Source: Rhizophagus irregularis
Taxonomy: Eukaryota; Glomeromycota; Glomeromycetes; Glomerales; Glomeraceae
Length of the DNA stretch: 64,000 bases
Assembly (NCBI RefSeq): GCF_026210795.1
Contig: NC_089440.1
Coordinates: 1,798,001 to 1,862,000, forward strand
Direction of reading: 5' to 3'
In this document: one piece after another, positions 22,661 to 34,713 of the stretch
Layout: the number at the start of each line of letters is the position of its first letter
Position numbering within the stretch: the first letter of the stretch is position 1
Made by a program: the position numbers and the translations under genes
The notes under the pieces: model-generated
Seen by the model: only the letters and a program-made list of their open reading frames with translations
Told to the model about the DNA's origin: nothing
The model's database searches: none

Positions 22661-25562
22661 TTAGATTTGTGGAAAAGAATCAGATGTTCTTCTATAGTAG
22701 GCCTTTTTGACTTCATTCTTAAGAGATTCTTGATAATTTCCAACTGCCTATTTTAGTGAACGGAGTGGTGCAGTTTGTTCTTTTTCGTAGAAATCATCAT
22801 CATAAACATGAGTTCATTTCTTTGGGACCTTAGAAGTTTCTGTAAACAATCGATCAATATAGTTTTGTAAAAATAACTGAAGCTATAGCAATTAATAAAT
22901 TATTAGTATATGCCAGCTAATTTCAAAAGATTAATTATTTAATAATTTTACAGTTAATGAACGCCACTTCAGTTTCTTGACGACAATATTGCATTTTCCA
23001 TTAAGATTTTCAGTATTTATCTCAGAAATTTCCAGTGAATGAAATGCAGAATTTTTTTTAATTTGTTCAAGTTCATGTACTTTAAATTTCCTAATTAAAG
23101 GATCATTGACCGCTTGTAAGTTTGTTATCATTCTGGCTCTTATCAACTGTTTCTATAATTAATGATGAAAACCACTTAATTATCAAAATTAAATCAAGTT
23201 AATGACTAATTGACTGATTTGATACTTACATCATTTTTGTGACCGTTCAAGTGTTTTCTTTGCGCTTGATTATCTTGAACAGTTACAGCTCACAATTTAT
23301 TCAGGTGCTTTTCACATTAATATTTGTGATGAGCGTGAATCATATTATATATAATAGACTCTATGACCGGATATGTATCAGAGTCTAAAGCTACCATTAC
23401 GGTTGGAATGATTGTGCCAGTTACAAGATCATGTTGTGAATCGAATGTACTGTTTATGTCCAACTGGTTTTTGGCCAGAATTCTCTCAATAATCCAAAAC
23501 AATTCTCTTTAAAATGTGATAATTAACAATATATTGTATCAATGAAATTATAAACTAAAATTCATATAAAATTCCTTATTTTCAAAGCATCCTTTAAGGT
23601 TTCTGGCATGTTTTTAACATTTAAATATTTTTGAGTTCTCTGATGTGATTGTTGACAAACAGAGGAAGATCTTTATCCAGATTTGGATCTTTGTTTAGAG
23701 AAACTTCGACCAGATTTAAAACTTCGATCTGATCTAGAAGATCTGGATTTTGAAAATCTTCGTTGAGATTTAGAACTTTGATCTGACTTAGAAGGTCTGG
23801 ATTTTAAAGATCTTCATTAAGAATTTTGATCTGACTTAGAAGGTACTGGATTCTAAAAGGTATTCAATCTGAAAAATCTTCACAAGCATCTTGGCAAGTC
23901 TGAATTTATATCTTCACTTAAAATTGTTAAGAACTTTACTTGCAGTAAGTAAGACTTCTCGCAGTTCGCATTCTTTGGAGTTAGAGTCTTGCTCAAAGTT
24001 GAAATATTCTTGTTTAGATTCACTACAGTAGTACTTTTTCTGATCCATTTTTTTACTATCTATATTGAATTCAAATAGTAATGGTAGGACCCCGAGCAAT
24101 ATATATATAGATAACAAGAAAGGTCAAAATTTTTATAATAGCTCTACGCAAGGTTTTTATTAAGATAAATAAGCAAACTCAACATGTGACTTCACAAATT
24201 ACCCAAAAATAAGCAATCTAACCATATGACTTTATAATATTATATTTTACAAAAATTATTTGATCAAATTTTCTCACATTTATGATTTACAATTTCACTT
24301 TTTTTAATAGTAATATCATCTTAGCTAAAATATCCATCTTAAAATTTTTTTCATCTCCTATTAACTTTTGCATATTAGTATAATACCATCGCTTATATAG
24401 TTAAATGTTATATAATGCATTATTAAATAATACCAAATTTACTCAAAAAATAAGCAATTGTAATATATGACTTTTCAAAAATTCTGTGAAAATAAGCAAA
24501 TGAAAAATATGACATTGGCAAAAAATATTATTAATTTTACGCAAATCTAACCTCTAACTGTGGCTAAAATAGCATGTGACTAAGCAAACAATATTGTTAC
24601 CTATACATATATTGCTCGGGATCCTGTAATGGCGGTAAGTGAAGTTTTTGAATTCGTACTGGAAGTCTTGAAGATAAAGTTATATTTTGTTTCTCTTGTG
24701 AAATGGAAGTGAATTGTCTTTCCTGTGAGATTGAAATGGAGGTGGGCTGTCTTTCCTGTGAGGGTAAAGTGAAAGTGGATTGTTTTTCTTGTAGTTCAGA
24801 AGATATGAAGGCGGATTGTTTTTCTTGTAGTTCGAAAGATGATATGGAGATGGATTGTTTTTCATGTAAAAGATCTTCTGGAATTATAAGATTGAAAGGG
24901 CCTGTAATATTATTTATATTTGAATCCTGTGAAGGTTCTTCTGAAGTTCTAAATGAATTTCCTTGTTCCATTTTCTTAGATGAACTGGTCTCTTCATTGA
25001 TCTCTCTTAATTTTCCTTGTTTGATAACTTCTCTTAAATATCAAACTTCTTCTTCTAATACAGCTATTATGAATTAAAAGAAAAAGGAAAAACAAATCAG
25101 TATGTCCCAGCTGTTATACGTACATTATCAATGACACTATCTATAATTTACCTAGGTCTTTACCTTCATTTTTATTTTTATTATGTGACTGATTATCATT
25201 TGACACTTTTTTAAAGTCGAATGACTCTGAATTCTCAGTTGATCTATCGTAAGATGGTATACGATGATGCCATTAATGGGAATATTTTTTGTCTTGTCTT
25301 AATATTATGAGATTATAAAAAATGAATGGTAATATCATTTATTAATATTTTAATTTTGAACATATTATTGCTCACCGGTTTTTATCATTTTTAATTTTTT
25401 TGTATCGTGTATTTTTTCTTCTTCGCTCATTATTTCTTGAGCGACTTCTACCCCGCTGTAACTGGAAGAATGGCTATCATTTCTTCGCTCAATATTACTT
25501 GAGCGACTTCTACTCCTGTCATAATTAGAAGAACAGTTATGTTTTTTATTATTACGAGTCAT
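22661..25562 (-). pseudogene. Broken Arg/Ser-rich multi-exon gene
   Basis: Read from 25562 leftwards, exon-like blocks are: a start ATG with an RSRSSNIERR-type N-terminus ending at a GTGAGC donor near 25374; a block reading IPSYDRSTENSESFDFKK; a block ending in Gln/Lys/Ser repeats (ELQEKQS repeated, 24971 to about 24626); its continuation at 24077-23914; an SR-rich block with SDRSFKSGRSFSKQRSKSG near 23770-23690; a block near 23502-23317; a block near 23146-22931; and a C-terminal block ending at a stop at 22661. In-frame stops lie at 25275-25273 and in the SR-rich and C-terminal blocks, each explicable as Gln or Arg codons changed by C-to-T. Hat-like element B splits the Gln-rich block. The family is unrecognised; I recall similar proteins expanded in Rhizophagus. 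Exon joins are provisional. Confidence 0.6.
24086..24625. mobile_element. hAT-like non-autonomous element B, inserted in the RS-rich pseudogene
   Basis: A 540-bp element has imperfect terminal inverted repeats (left AGGACCCCGAGCAATATATA, right end the complement of AGGATCCCGAGCAATATATG). It is flanked by an 8-bp duplication with one mismatch (GTAATGGT at 24078-24085, GTAATGGC at 24626-24633). The first nine bases of its left TIR match those of element A. Inside, the motif AAATAAGCAA followed by ATATGACTT recurs about five times, probably subterminal binding sites. Removing the element with one duplication joins two minus-strand ORFs in the same frame. Confidence 0.8.
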
Positions 25563-25849
25563 TTTTGTTATTGGGATATGATGGTAAAAAAAATCAGGGA
25601 AAAGTTTTAAAAAGTCTTAAATATTTGCAAATGATTTTAAATCTTAAAATGGCTAAGGAGGAAATAAATAAAATGATTTAAGTTTATTTATTAACTTATC
25701 ATATTAATTATATTACTAATTAGACTCATCAGAAGTCTATTTTATATCGATCGATTTGTTACATCACATTAAATAAAATAAACTTAAATTACTAATGTAT
25801 ACTGATTTATATATTGCATTCTAACTCATTCTAATTATTCATGCAAACA

Positions 25850-26900
25850 ATGAATGATTCTAATAAAGCCTGATCAATACCAACAATCGCTCACGAATCA
25901 ACTTACAAATCAACTAAAGTTAGACCAAATATATCATATCATTGTAAAAAATATAATGGCAAACTTGCCGATACAAAAACAAGAAAAAGGCACGAATTAA
26001 AAGATAAACAGTTTTGAGATTCTATATCTAAAATAAAGAAAGATAAGGGAATAGTGAGACACGACAAAATACAAGTCGATTCAGAAAAATGATCTAGATT
26101 TAATTCAGTTGAAATCCAACTAATTACTACTGGCTCGTCCCAAAATATTCATGATGATGATGATGATGATGATAATGATAACGATCACAAAGATTTAATA
26201 ACCATTGCAAAGTTGGTTAGTATCGAAAGAAAGCGAAGACGCAACTGATTTTGTATGACAGATAATACTATCATAATTTCAGATGAAGATCCTGAACAAG
26301 AAGTTGATTCATCTGGTAATGAAGGAGGTTCCCAGTCAGTTTATGATAAATCGACCTTGAAATATGATGAACTATACTTTGAAGAGGATGAGGAAATATT
26401 TGCACTCTTACTGATGATCTCAATTATAATTCAGACTAGAAGAATCTCACCACTAATACAGATATAGATGACTTGTGGATTTTCATTTGGATCTTTAAAT
26501 ATCAAAAAAGTTCAAATTTCCTGATGTTGCAATCAATTCTTTGATCGGTTTCTTTAGCCTCCTCATAAAAGATATTGATTCGCATCGGTTTAAAAAATTT
26601 TCTCTAACCGCCTATATGGCAAGGAAAGCATTAGATATCAGGAAAAAATCAAAAACATTTGCCACTTGTACCGATTGTAATAAATTGTATAACATCACGT
26701 TAATAATTCTATCAAATCTGAGTAATGAAGGATTTAAATGTACACATGTTGAATTTCTGAACCATACAATGCAGAGTCAGCGTAAATCCTGTAGTTCAGA
26801 ATTGCTCATGAAGGTTCCAGTAAATAATGGATATATCTGGCGTCCAAAACTGATGTATCCTTTACCATATTTAAAGAATCAATTATTTGTGATGTACTTG
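25850..26900 (+). pseudogene. Truncated transposase relic (Tnp2/CACTA-like N-terminal part)
   Basis: A degenerate frame starts with a Cys-containing segment (YHCKKYNGKL), continues through an acidic run coded by GAT repeats (about 26153-26175), and then a block at 26500-26890 with CTDCNKLYN, GFKCTHVEFLNH, KSCSSELLMKVPVNNGYIWRP and PLPYLKNQLFVMY. The Cys pairs and the PxLKxQL motif are what I remember from transposase-domain proteins in these fungi. At least four stops interrupt it. It ends abruptly near 26890, where helicase sequence begins in another frame, so the two were joined by insertion or deletion. Confidence 0.5.
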
Positions 26901-26904
26901 CATA

Positions 26905-29180
26905 TATTTTATCCACCCTGCAGCAGGAGAAAAATATTACCTAAGAATGTTACTTAATGTAGTTCGTGGTTCAATATCTTTTGAAAATATTCGTACAGTA
27001 AATGGAATATTTTATCATACTTTTAAAGAAGCATGTATTGCATTAAATCTGTTGCAAGATGATGAAGAGTGGAATCAATGTTTGCAAGAGGCAAGTCAAG
27101 TGCAAGGTGGAGCACAACTGCGTAAACTATTTGCAACTATTCTTTTATTTTGTGAACTAATAAGACCTGAAATACTTTGGAAAAAGCATATTTTTGCTCT
27201 TAGTGATGATATTTTACATCAAATTTATCATAATTCTAATAATATGACACTTAAACTTACAGATGATGATATACATAATAGGGCTTTACATCATTTACAA
27301 GTCATTTTAAGTAAAAATGGACGACTTCTTACTGAGTTTCCAAATATGCCTATTCCACCTGCATTTTTAATGATGAAAGTAATCGTTTAATTAGAGAAGA
27401 GCAGGAATATGATATTGAAGAACTTTTAAAACTTGCAAAAGATGATTTTTCAAGTTTAAATACAGAACAACAGGCTATTTTTGATGAAGTTATTAAGGCA
27501 GTAGAAACTAAAACTCCTGCTATTTTTTTTGTGAATGGTCCAGAAGGAACTGGAAAAACTTTTTTATATAGGTAAAAATTATTCTATCTTTTATTAGTTA
27601 ATAATTACATATATTATAGATTGATTTTAATTTTAATTATATATATATACATATATATAGCAATTTACTTGCAAAAGTCCGTTTAGAGAAGCGTATTGCT
27701 CTTGCTGTAGCATCTTCAGGTATTGCTGCTTTTCATTTACCAGGTGGTTGAACTGTATATTTCTGTTTTAAGATACCTCTTGAAATATATGAAGATTCTA
27801 CCTGTACTATAAAACATGGTTTTGATTTAGCTTCACTTTTGCAAGTTACACAGCTTATCATTTGGGATGAAGCCCCAATGGTTCATCGACATGCATTTGA
27901 AGCTGTAGATAGAATGTTAAGAGATATTATGAAAGCTGTAGATTTATCCTTAAAAAACCAACCATTTGGAGATAAAGTAGTGGTATTTGGAAGTGATTTT
28001 CGTCAGATACTTCCAGTAGTAATAAAGGGAAGTCATGAAGATATTGTAGGATCTTGCTTACGACAATTAGCATTGTGGAAATATGTGAAATTAATGACAT
28101 TAAAAACTAATATGCGTCTTCTTCGTACTGTAAATGAACCAGATGCTATTGAATAAAAAGAATTTGCCTAAGGTTGCAGGCTAAACTGGTTTTTAAATTT
28201 GGCAAAACGTTTAAACCTCAGTTTTGTCAATTTTTTTATAAAAGTTTATTATAGTTTTGTCATTTCATATGATTTTTATAGTCAAGTTTCGCCAAATTTT
28301 TATTAATATTTTAATATAGTTTTGTCAAGTTTCGCGTTTACTATAGAGTTTCGCCTGCAACCATAAATTTGCCAATTGGTTATTAAAAATTGGAGAAGGT
28401 CAAATTCCTACTATTGATGGATTAGCAAATAATATTATTCAACTTCCAAATGATATTGTTTTACAATCACAGAACATCAATGATCTTATTCAATTGATTT
28501 ATCCAAATCTATCTATTAATTCAAATCCTAAATATTTGGTTGAACGAACAATACTTACACCAAAAAATGTAGATGTATATTTGATTAATACAATTATTAT
28601 GGATCAATTTCCTGGTAAAGCAGTTGAATATCTTAGTGCTGATGCAATAGAAGAACAATCAAATTCAGAATATCAGTATCCCATTGAGTTTTTAAATTCC
28701 ATAACAATTGGTGGACTTCCACTTCATAAATTAGTATTAAAAAAAGGATCTCCAATACTATTATTACGAAATATTAGTCCATCAGATGGCCTGTGTAATA
28801 GGATAAGGTTAGTTTGTTGTTCTTTTCAGAAGAATATTATTGAGGCAGAAATTATTACTGGAAAACATGCTGGAAAACGTGCTTTTCTTCCATGTGTTAC
28901 CCTGTCTTTTACAAATGCTACTTTACCTTTTACTTTTAAGCGTCATCAATTTCTAATACAACTAGCTTTTGTAATGATTATTAATAAGTCACAGAATCAG
29001 ACATTAAATTGGGTTGAATTATATCTTCCAACTTCTGTATTTGCTCATGGACAATTTTATGTTGCTTGTTCAAGGGTAACAACAAAAAAAAATTTAAAGA
29101 TAATTACCACTAAAGATGATAATAGAAATTTAATAAATTGTACTTATAATATTGTATATCCAGAAGTTTTCAATAGTTAG
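26905..29180 (+). pseudogene. PIF1/Helitron-type helicase pseudogene (5'-truncated)
   Basis: Segments in order: HPAAGEKYYLRMLLNVVRG (26912 on) and the linker of Helitron-type PIF1 helicases (FYHTFKEACIALNLLQDDEE); a 1-nt frameshift near 27361; Walker A GPEGTGKTF near 27538; a GT-AG intron (about 27574-27660); a TGA at 27749-27751 where the family has Arg in GGRTAH; Walker B WDEAPM near 27863; FGSDFRQILPVV near 27985; a TAA at 28154-28156 where the family has Gln; a MITE at 28169-28365; then the C-terminal half to the TAG at 29178-29180 with FAHGQFYVACSRV. The Rep/HUH nuclease part of a Helitron is missing, so it is a fragment of a transposon helicase, not the cellular PIF1 gene. Confidence 0.85.
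28169..28365. mobile_element. 197-bp hAT-like MITE inside the helicase pseudogene
   Basis: Ends are TAAGGTTGCAGGC and the complement of TATGGTTGCAGGC (12 of 13 match). It is flanked by a perfect 8-bp duplication AATTTGCC (28161-28168 and 28366-28373). Removing it restores the helicase frame across KEFA-NWLLK. Internally, the motif ATAGTTTTGTCA recurs, partly followed by AGTTTCGC. Confidence 0.88.
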
Positions 29181-29518
29181 AAATTATAGTAATACTAAAA
29201 ATTGTAGAAATAAATGTAAGATGTAAATTTATTTATATAGTTTATTATTTTTTATATATAGATTTATTTTACATTATAATTATTATTATATATATAAAGT
29301 AAAGAATAGAATGTTGACGTAGTCAACAGGTACTACATTATTAAAAAGTAAGTATATTTTAATAAAATATAAAGTAAAATAAAAATTTATATAGCCTTAG
29401 TAGCTATAAATGTTTATAAAAGTATAATAAAAATATCATATAAAAGATGGTATCATAATAAATATTTTCAAACAATAAAAATAATTATTTTATGTTGGAG
29501 TTTGTATTACCATCTTTA

Positions 29519-29840
29519 AATGCAAATATATCAAGATTCACTGATCTGTTTTCTATAATTTTAGGTTTGTTGGAAAGCCCTTGTTCTGGATTTTATAGGC
29601 GAAAAAAGAGCTCGCTGATTGAATCATTAGATCCAGAAATATTTACGTTTAAAGTTGAGGTACGAACTTTTTAACATGCTTAATAAATGCAAATATCTTG
29701 GGATCCACTGATCCATTTTTTATAAATTTAAGCTCTTTGGAAAACCTTTGATCTGGTCTATATGAACGAAAAAAGAGTTTGCCAATTGGATCACTGGATC
29801 TGGAGATATTTACGTTTTAAGTTGAGATAAATTTTTAACA
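29519..29840. repeat. Tandem duplication, about 168-bp unit with inverted ends
   Basis: Copies start near 29519 and 29686 with AATGCAAATAT and each contains GCGAAAAAAGAG/ACGAAAAAAGAG, GATCCRGARATATTTACGTTT and AAGTTGAG. In the second copy the ends are inverted: AAATATCTTGGGATCCACTG matches the complement of the right side (AAATATCTCCAGATCCAGTG). The same end motif recurs at 61.5 and 62.6 kb. Confidence 0.75.
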
Positions 29841-30019
29841 TATATAGTAAATGCTAAAAATTATATTAATTTAAAAGAAATATTTACCAAATTATAGTAT
29901 AATAACATTAAATAAAAATTTTTTAATATTCATTTCCAATTTACTGTATATTATATAGTATTTTGTATAATAAAAATGTAATAAAATTAATATTTTAATT
30001 AAAGGTAAACAAATCAGCC

Positions 30020-30545
30020 TATATGTTTTTTTCATTCAACCTGTGAGTCCAGTCACATCAACACAAAGGATGAATGCCTTTTTAGTATTTACATCAAATT
30101 CCTGTAACACTGCCTTTCCACTACCTGAGCTATTATAATCATCAACTGCTTTTGCTAAATATTCAAACATCTTTTTTTCATTATGATTGCCAAGTGCAAC
30201 TTCATGATATCCTTAAAAAAGATTATGAACGTAATTATAATCAGGATTCCTTGCTCGATTTGCAAGCATTTCCAATAATTCTTAATCATTAGCAGTAGAA
30301 AGATGGAGATCATTCTGATAAAAATATAATGCAGAAGCAGGAGAATATCCATCATTAAATAGCTCCAAGAATTTTTCACGTACATCTTTCTTGATATGCT
30401 GAAAACTTAAAAATTCTGCCGAATTTATTACATGATGATTATATATGAATTTGATATTGACTTCTAATGGATGATTAGTAGATTCAATACGCCAATTCTC
30501 TAACCGAAGTTGAATATTTGCATAGCAGTATGCTTATTTTTTATT
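30020..30545 (-). pseudogene. Transposon-derived coding relic
   Basis: One minus-strand frame reads through LRLENWRIESTNHPLEVNIK, FLSFQHIKKDVREKFLELFN, GYSPASALYFYQNDLHLSTA and KAFILCVDVTGLTG. It has two internal TAA stops at likely Gln positions (AND*ELLEML and NLF*GYHEV). The sequence resembles the N-terminal half of a repeated Rhizophagus transposase family, perhaps MULE-related. No start or 3' half is found here. The assignment is from memory and weak; the coding origin is clear. Confidence 0.5.
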
Positions 30546-30667
30546 AAATAAACTAATATATTTCTTATTATACAATTAAAACTATATTCATATTAATACC
30601 ATTTTATTTTTTTATTAAATAAACTAATGTATTTCTTATCATACAATTAAAACTATATTTATATTAA
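30536..30667. repeat. Tandem duplication, about 66-bp unit
   Basis: Two copies of TTATTAAATAAACTAATRTA followed by TTTCTTATYATACAATTAAA and ACTATATTYATATTAA. Confidence 0.85.
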
Positions 30668-30736
30668 CGCTATTTAATAAATTAACGATAAATACTATTT
30701 ATCACCTGGCTACTAATTGGTATTTAGGATTTTTTC

Positions 30737-30881
30737 CGCCAGTTATAAACTGGCGGACCAATTAGTATATCTAGGATGATAAAAAAGTTATTTACTGATC
30801 TAGTTTAGTATATAAATGGGCCATCATCCTTCAGATGATAACCCATTTATATACTACTAGATTAGTAAATAACTAATACTT
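30737..30881. repeat. Two strong hairpins: CCGCCAGTT palindrome and ~39-bp foldback
   Basis: CCGCCAGTT/AACTGGCGG with a 3-nt loop lies at 30739-30759. Then 30787-30828 (GTTATTTACTGATCTAGT...) pairs with 30840-30881 over about 39 bases with few mismatches and a short loop. This is a foldback element or a recent palindrome. Confidence 0.8.
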
Positions 30882-31527
30882 AATGACTAACAAACTAAAT
30901 AAATACTGAATAAGCTATTTATTAATCTCGTTTTATTTTGATTTTTTAGAATAAATCCCATAAGTTTATATAGAATATATTCCAAATAATAAAAAATCTT
31001 GCAGACTAACCTGTGGTGTATTTCCTGTATTAATATCAGATTTATCACCTTTCATATTGTTTCACAAATTACAGTTTGTGCTGTGTAACTTCAATTAAGC
31101 AATATATAAAAAAATATATTAAGAAATAGTTTTAAAAAATTTATTGCTCGTAACGATAAAAGTAAAGTTTAAAGGTTTGAAAGGATTAAGTAACTTTGAT
31201 AAAGGATATGAAGGAGTGCAAAGAGTGTGAAGAGCGTGGGGAAAAAAATGTCAGATATGTTGATTGTTTATTGTTTATGATTTACTTTTTTATCTGATTG
31301 GTTAAAATTTATTTTTACCGAAATTAAATTTTAATTCGGGCAAATTTTAATTTCGGCCAGAATTAAACTGTGCCACATGCGCCACAGACCTGGCACACAT
31401 TTCGTTCGCTATACGGATACGTTACACCGTTACACAGACACGTAAACACGTAAAATTTCAATTTCATCACACGGATATCTGATTTCTTTTCGCTTACGTC
31501 AACTTCGCGCAACTTCGCAATAATAAA

Positions 31528-34200
31528 ATGTCCATACACGAGTATTTTAATCGTAAACATACCGAGTGGAGTATCACCGGGTTTTTAAATGAAAGTAATG
31601 AAGACCCGTTCCGGGCAAAGATTGGCTTGTACTTAAAAAGCCTTGAGACAATTTACGACTATGAACATGGAAAGAGGCAGGAGATGGCACGGTTTCTCCT
31701 CGATAAATATAGGAAGGCGAGTAAAAAAAATATTTTTTTTTATTGAATATAGTTAAAGTTGCGTGGCAGGAATCTTCAGGCTTCCTTGTCATTCACGTCT
31801 TTAGGCCGAGCAACAAAACCAACACTGGGGCACAGGTGATCTTTAGGCTCGCCTGATGTTTCAACCGAGCCAGTGCTGGACCTATTAAAGCACAGTTGAT
31901 CTTTAGGCTTAGCTGATGTTTGGATAGGATGAAAATCAGACGGAATTTTTGTGCATTAGTTGATAATATTGTTAATTACCCGAGTATTATATTGCTAGGA
32001 ACCTAAAACCGACCAAGAAATAGCAAAGAAGTGGGAGAATGAGCGTACGCATAAACAGGTCCACATCCATCAACCAACTATAAATGGTACTGTAACTGCG
32101 ATAGGAATAGTTGGAACTGGAACTATTAGCGGAGGGACTTTTGGTGTTGAAACATCAAAAAAAAAAAGAAATCAAGAGGTAGATATATTTTTAGTTGGGA
32201 GAGTGTAAATGGCAGAACTAATTATTTATATTTTAATCCTTTAGGACTATCACGAGGAGTTGCAGAGAAAACAAGCAAGAATAGACGGTGAGAATCTTCA
32301 ACCTATCTATAACGTTCAAGTCCCTCCTCCACGCGTTGTCACTCCTCCCCATCCACGGGTTCTTTCGTCTCCCAAACCGCAAGAAATGAAACTAAAAGGA
32401 ATGAACTTAGCACAGATAAGCGGGACCCTAAGAACTGTACGTTCGATGAATATGTGGACGGTGAATGTATTGATGACGATGACGTTTTTGAAGAATCTCA
32501 GCCAATCAATTGGGAGTTTGATGAACCAATGCCAACTTGGCTAAGTAAAGTAATAGAACGACAAAAGTCTTTGACCTCACAAACAGACTTATCTGCAAGA
32601 TTCAAATCGTCATTGAACTTAGTTTTTATAGATATATTATATATTGGCCTTTTTACCTTTATGACGTAATCCTGATTATTTCTTGACTAATTCCTAGCCC
32701 CATCTGGTGGCGAATAATAGATGCCTCGGATCCAAACATTGTATCAGACCTTCTGACGGAAGCAGATATGTCTGAGCTGATCGCCGTATTTTCATCTGCC
32801 CTTAATGCTGGCCATCCCACTGAAGGTTGGACAATACTAGAACCTATAGCTGAGAGGTGTTTGCAGACTCTTTCTAAGGTTAGTGTTGACAATTTAGCAT
32901 TTTTGCATTTTGTTGCATTTTATTTAATTAATGAATGTTTTGACTCCAAGCTTGATAACGATCAGCTCTGTAAGATTGGAAAAATAGTGCAACTCGAAGG
33001 AACGCACGGAGCTATCCTTGAAATTCAGAAAATGGTGAGGAATGCTGAGACACGAAGCTTGAATGTTTCTTTATTTGACGAATAAGATACGAATGATAAG
33101 GAAAAGCCGGAACTTCTTGTCAAAGAAGAAGACTACCTAAACCCTGATGTGCAATATATCTTGGACTTGATTCGATTCACGTAAGTTATTCGATGCATAT
33201 TAATTCGGAATTTTATTATTCTGCATGAGTTCTTTAACTATAACTTTAACCAGGTGTGAAATGCTCGCAAAGAACATTCCTCAGCGAAAAAATTCCGAGA
33301 GAGATATTGATATTTTCATCAAACGACATATATTTTCGTGCCTCGACAACATTCTAGACAGCCACTGTAAGTTCCGTTATTAATCATAAGAAATTTCATT
33401 GTTTGGTAATAATACTTATAATTGTTCTTAAATAAGCGGTGAAATGGTATCAAGGGCTTCCCGGGATCGTCGAGCTGTAGCGGTAGACGCCCCAGAAACC
33501 ACAGAGGGATATCATATGGACTGGATGTTCACGGTACGGTAGATTTTTGGAGGGGTCCATTGTCAATATTGCTTACCAACACTAACTTAAATCAACAGAA
33601 GCATGATCTGGCAAAAGATTTGCCGTATGGTCGCGAATTTTCACTTTGCGAGCGCACTGGCTCTAGAATCGATAATGAACGAAAGATCCTTTCGAATACC
33701 TTAAAAGCTCAGAAGACATTAAGAGACATGCATAGAACCCTAATTGAAACGATATCAGCCGAAGGTGGTGGAATGCTATCAAAACAAGTATTGAGAGCTA
33801 CCACCAAGCTTCTGATGCCCGGATTCTTATCTCATTGTTTTTTTATTCGCGCCTTCTTAGTTGTTTATATAGGAGGATTTTATTCATCAGTAAATTTGGC
33901 GGATCTTGATATTCCAACCACATATTCGGAACTTGGGTCTGTCATTAGGATTTCGCGCATTATGCTTCAAGTTAAGGTTTGTAAAATCCAAAAATCAGTA
34001 TTTAAATTATTTTATCTAATATCCCTTGCCATTTGCAGAAATTGTTGAATCTCACAGTTTGTCGCTTCAAGCTTATGAAGGATAGAGCTGAGAAGGAAAA
34101 ATTCGCTGGTGGAAGAGTAATAGTGAACGCCCGATTGCAGGAGTATCGATCACCACAAAAAGCGAAAAATAGTAAACAGGAAAGACCAGTTGGAATATAG
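31528..34200 (+). pseudogene. Multi-exon gene of an unrecognised family, apparently damaged
   Basis: Exon blocks: 31528-31720 (ATG; IHEYFNRKHTEWSITGF), about 31759-31835 (WQESSGFLVIHVF), 31999-32178, 32245 to about 32600 (acidic DGECIDDDDVFEESQ), about 32698-33180 (WWRIIDASDPNIV), 33254-33366 (IFIKRHIFSCLDNIL), 33437-33533 (RDRRAVAVDAPETTEG), 33599-33976 and 34039-34200 (stop TAG). The last two exons are perfect, with GT-AG introns and an even codon pattern. Lesions: a frame change inside the 32245 exon, a TAA at 33083-33085 between FDE and DTND, and a phase mismatch between the 33366 and 33437 junctions. The base composition is much less A+T-rich than the surroundings. I do not recognise any domain; I recall a repeated Rhizophagus family of this type. 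It could be functional if my exon joins are wrong. Confidence 0.55.
31830..31923. repeat. Short direct repeat in a putative intron
   Basis: CACAGGTGATCTTTAGGCTC followed by GCCTGATGTTT returns 60 nt later as CACAGTTGATCTTTAGGCTT followed by AGCTGATGTTT. The first copy spans the proposed donor site of the second intron. Confidence 0.7.
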
Positions 34201-34713
34201 CATTTTGTTGTAACGTATATTGACGCTTGAATTTATATTTTATTTACTCGAACAAAACAGAAAAAAGCTTATAATATATAATCACATTACCGCACTTTGT
34301 AAATAATAAACCATTTTTTAACGAAATTAATAAAGTTTGGCCACATTTGGCTTCAACTTTGTGCATGAATATATGATTTCTCTTCATATGTGGCATGGGA
34401 ATTTTTTTTGCCAAGTGATTGGCGGTCTGAGGTGATTTACTACATCTTTATCAACATCAGTACATCACGTAGACAAATGGAAGATAGTTCACCGATTTCA
34501 TCTGTGGTGAATCTTAGCGTATAATATATTCCGGATCTCTATTTATTATATATTTTAGCATAGGAACATCATGTATCATCCGATCCTTGTGTTTATTTTT
34601 TACCTCTATCAATAAAATTTTCCGGGACCGCGTGGTCTCAGAAATGTCTTGGCAAAACTTCTGCATAATTTTATTTTAATCAAACACTTAAACATTACGT
34701 AGCTAAAATAAAA

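Noticed and set aside
24086-24625. Reading element B as an intron of the RS-rich gene
   Set aside because: No GT...AG pair at the ends joins the flanking frames, whereas removing it as an insertion with an 8-bp duplication does.
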